Source of the DNA: GW2011-AR18 sp038046085
GTDB lineage: Archaea > Nanobdellota > Nanobdellia > SCGC-AAA011-G17 > GW2011-AR18
Assembly (NCBI GenBank): GCA_038046085.1
Contig: JBBSWW010000040.1
Coordinates: forward strand, 1 to 39,175
DNA length: 39,175 bases
Direction: 5' to 3'
The first letter of the stretch is position 1, and every line of letters starts with the position of its first letter. The translations under genes were made by a program, and so were the position numbers. This document shows positions 38,673 through 39,175 of this stretch, piece by piece. The notes under the pieces are model-generated. The model saw only the letters and a list, made by a program, of their open reading frames with translations. It was not told the origin of the DNA and did no database searches.

Positions 38673-39175
38673 TAAACATCCAACCTCAAGGTATATTCAC
38701 CAGCATTATTCTCTAAGATTCTAAGTTTTACTAAGAATGTAAGCCTAGTTCTTATAGCTCTAGTACGAAAGTTTAAATATTTTTGAATATCACTAATTCT
38801 GAAACTTCCTTTTTCTCTTTTAAATTTTATAGCAAGGTTAATTAATTGATAAGCCATATCTTTTGGCAAAACTTCCTCTTTAATAATTTTATCTAAAAGA
38901 AGTTTTTTGCTTGTAGAGTAAAATCCAATTGCAGAATGGAATCTTTTTATATCTTCTTTTCTCACACAAGATAGATGAAACGAAGAACTAACATAAATTC
39001 TACCATTACGAGTTTTATATTTCGCTATTTTCCTTAAACTCAAGATAGTATATACATTAAAATCATCTTTTAACAATTTTTGAATATCTAATAATAGATT
39101 AGGCCTTATAATTTTGTTTCTTAAATCAGGAGATAAAATGCTTAATGGATATTTCTTACCTATTTCTAAAGAATT
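38672..39175 (-). CDS. LAGLIDADG-type endonuclease-like gene, 5' end outside window
   Basis: Without an in-frame stop from 39175, at least 167 residues of C-terminal sequence are present. The segment K-R-F-H-S-A-I-G-F-Y-S-T-S-K-K-L-L-L (around 100 residues from the end) is typical of the end of a LAGLIDADG endonuclease domain. It is followed by a helix-turn-helix-like region (F-R-I-S-D-I-Q-K-Y-L and R-L-R-I-L-E-N-N-A-G-E-Y-T), an architecture shared with the gene at 8968-10284. A TTG at 39076 could start a short form, but open frame and sense composition continue upstream. The missing part should contain the catalytic motifs. Confidence 0.6.
   Translation of the reverse strand, partial: NSLEIGKKYPLSILSPDLRNKIIRPNLLLDIQKLLKDDFNVYTILSLRKIAKYKTRNGRIYVSSSFHLSCVRKEDIKRFHSAIGFYSTSKKLLLDKIIKEEVLPKDMAYQLINLAIKFKREKGSFRISDIQKYLNFRTRAIRTRLTFLVKLRILENNAGEYTLRLDV

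Noticed and set aside
1..39175. CRISPR array or cas genes associated with the CARF regulator
   Set aside because: No spaced direct repeats or cas-like proteins were seen anywhere in the window.

Overview
The window is AT-rich archaeal DNA. It carries archaeal/eukaryal-type ribosomal proteins (uL1, uL10, the P1-type stalk protein, eL21, uS13, uS4, uS11), RNA polymerase subunit Rpo4, aEF-2, Nop5, fibrillarin, a DUF655 RNA-binding protein and tRNAs with bulge-helix-bulge introns. Short intergenic gaps, many apparently leaderless genes with TATA boxes 25-30 bp upstream, small orphan proteins and an exosortase-like enzyme fit a DPANN archaeon of the Pacearchaeota/Woesearchaeota type. That placement is inferred from gene content, not from a tree.

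Layout. 1-4.4 kb is a thiol/metal island: a winged-helix protein, a TlpA-like lipoprotein, a CcdA-like membrane reductase, a CARF-type regulator, a glutaredoxin, a dual-specificity phosphatase, small membrane proteins (one with a MerT-like Cys-Cys) and a Cys-rich mini-gene broken by two amber codons. 4.4-6.8 kb holds a D-2-hydroxyacid dehydrogenase, a membrane cupredoxin and an SlyD-type FKBP. 6.9-9.0 kb is the uL1-uL10-P1 operon, in which uL10 appears split by a slip at a nine-A run; a free-standing LAGLIDADG endonuclease follows. 10.5-15.3 kb is envelope-related: coiled-coil protein, archaeosortase, DedA, PAP2 phosphatase, a secreted CARDB-like protein with a C-terminal sorting-like tail, then a small alkyltransferase. 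15.2-16.2 kb has two tRNA genes with unusual introns. 16.2-20.8 kb holds an MFS transporter, an Sfm1-like SPOUT methyltransferase, a DEAD-box helicase with an RGG-like tail and a cupin. 21-24.7 kb is aEF-2 interrupted by a large intein inside its P-loop. 24.7-27.8 kb has a TrmB-type regulator and an orphan secreted-protein cluster.

27.8-30.8 kb is a minus-strand operon eL21-rpo4-DUF655-uS13-uS4-uS11. Downstream on the same strand sits an apparently unannotated small structured RNA with its own TATA box and oligo-T end. 30.8-32.3 kb has three tandem paralogous orphan genes. 32.4-34.8 kb has a Nop5 lacking its N-terminal domain, a P-loop kinase and fibrillarin. 34.8-39.2 kb has a mini zinc protein, a histidine-phosphatase-like protein, divergent AbrB-PhoU and AsnC/RAM regulators around a long inverted repeat, a YchF/DRG-like GTPase, and a second endonuclease-like gene running off the window.

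The strongest novelty candidates are the intron-bearing tRNAs (one intron in the D-loop; one tRNA with both anticodon-loop and T-loop introns), the small RNA at about 27.8 kb, the uL10 frameshift, the double-amber mini-gene, and the archaeosortase with a possible local substrate. No CRISPR array, rRNA gene or recognisable insertion sequence was seen.
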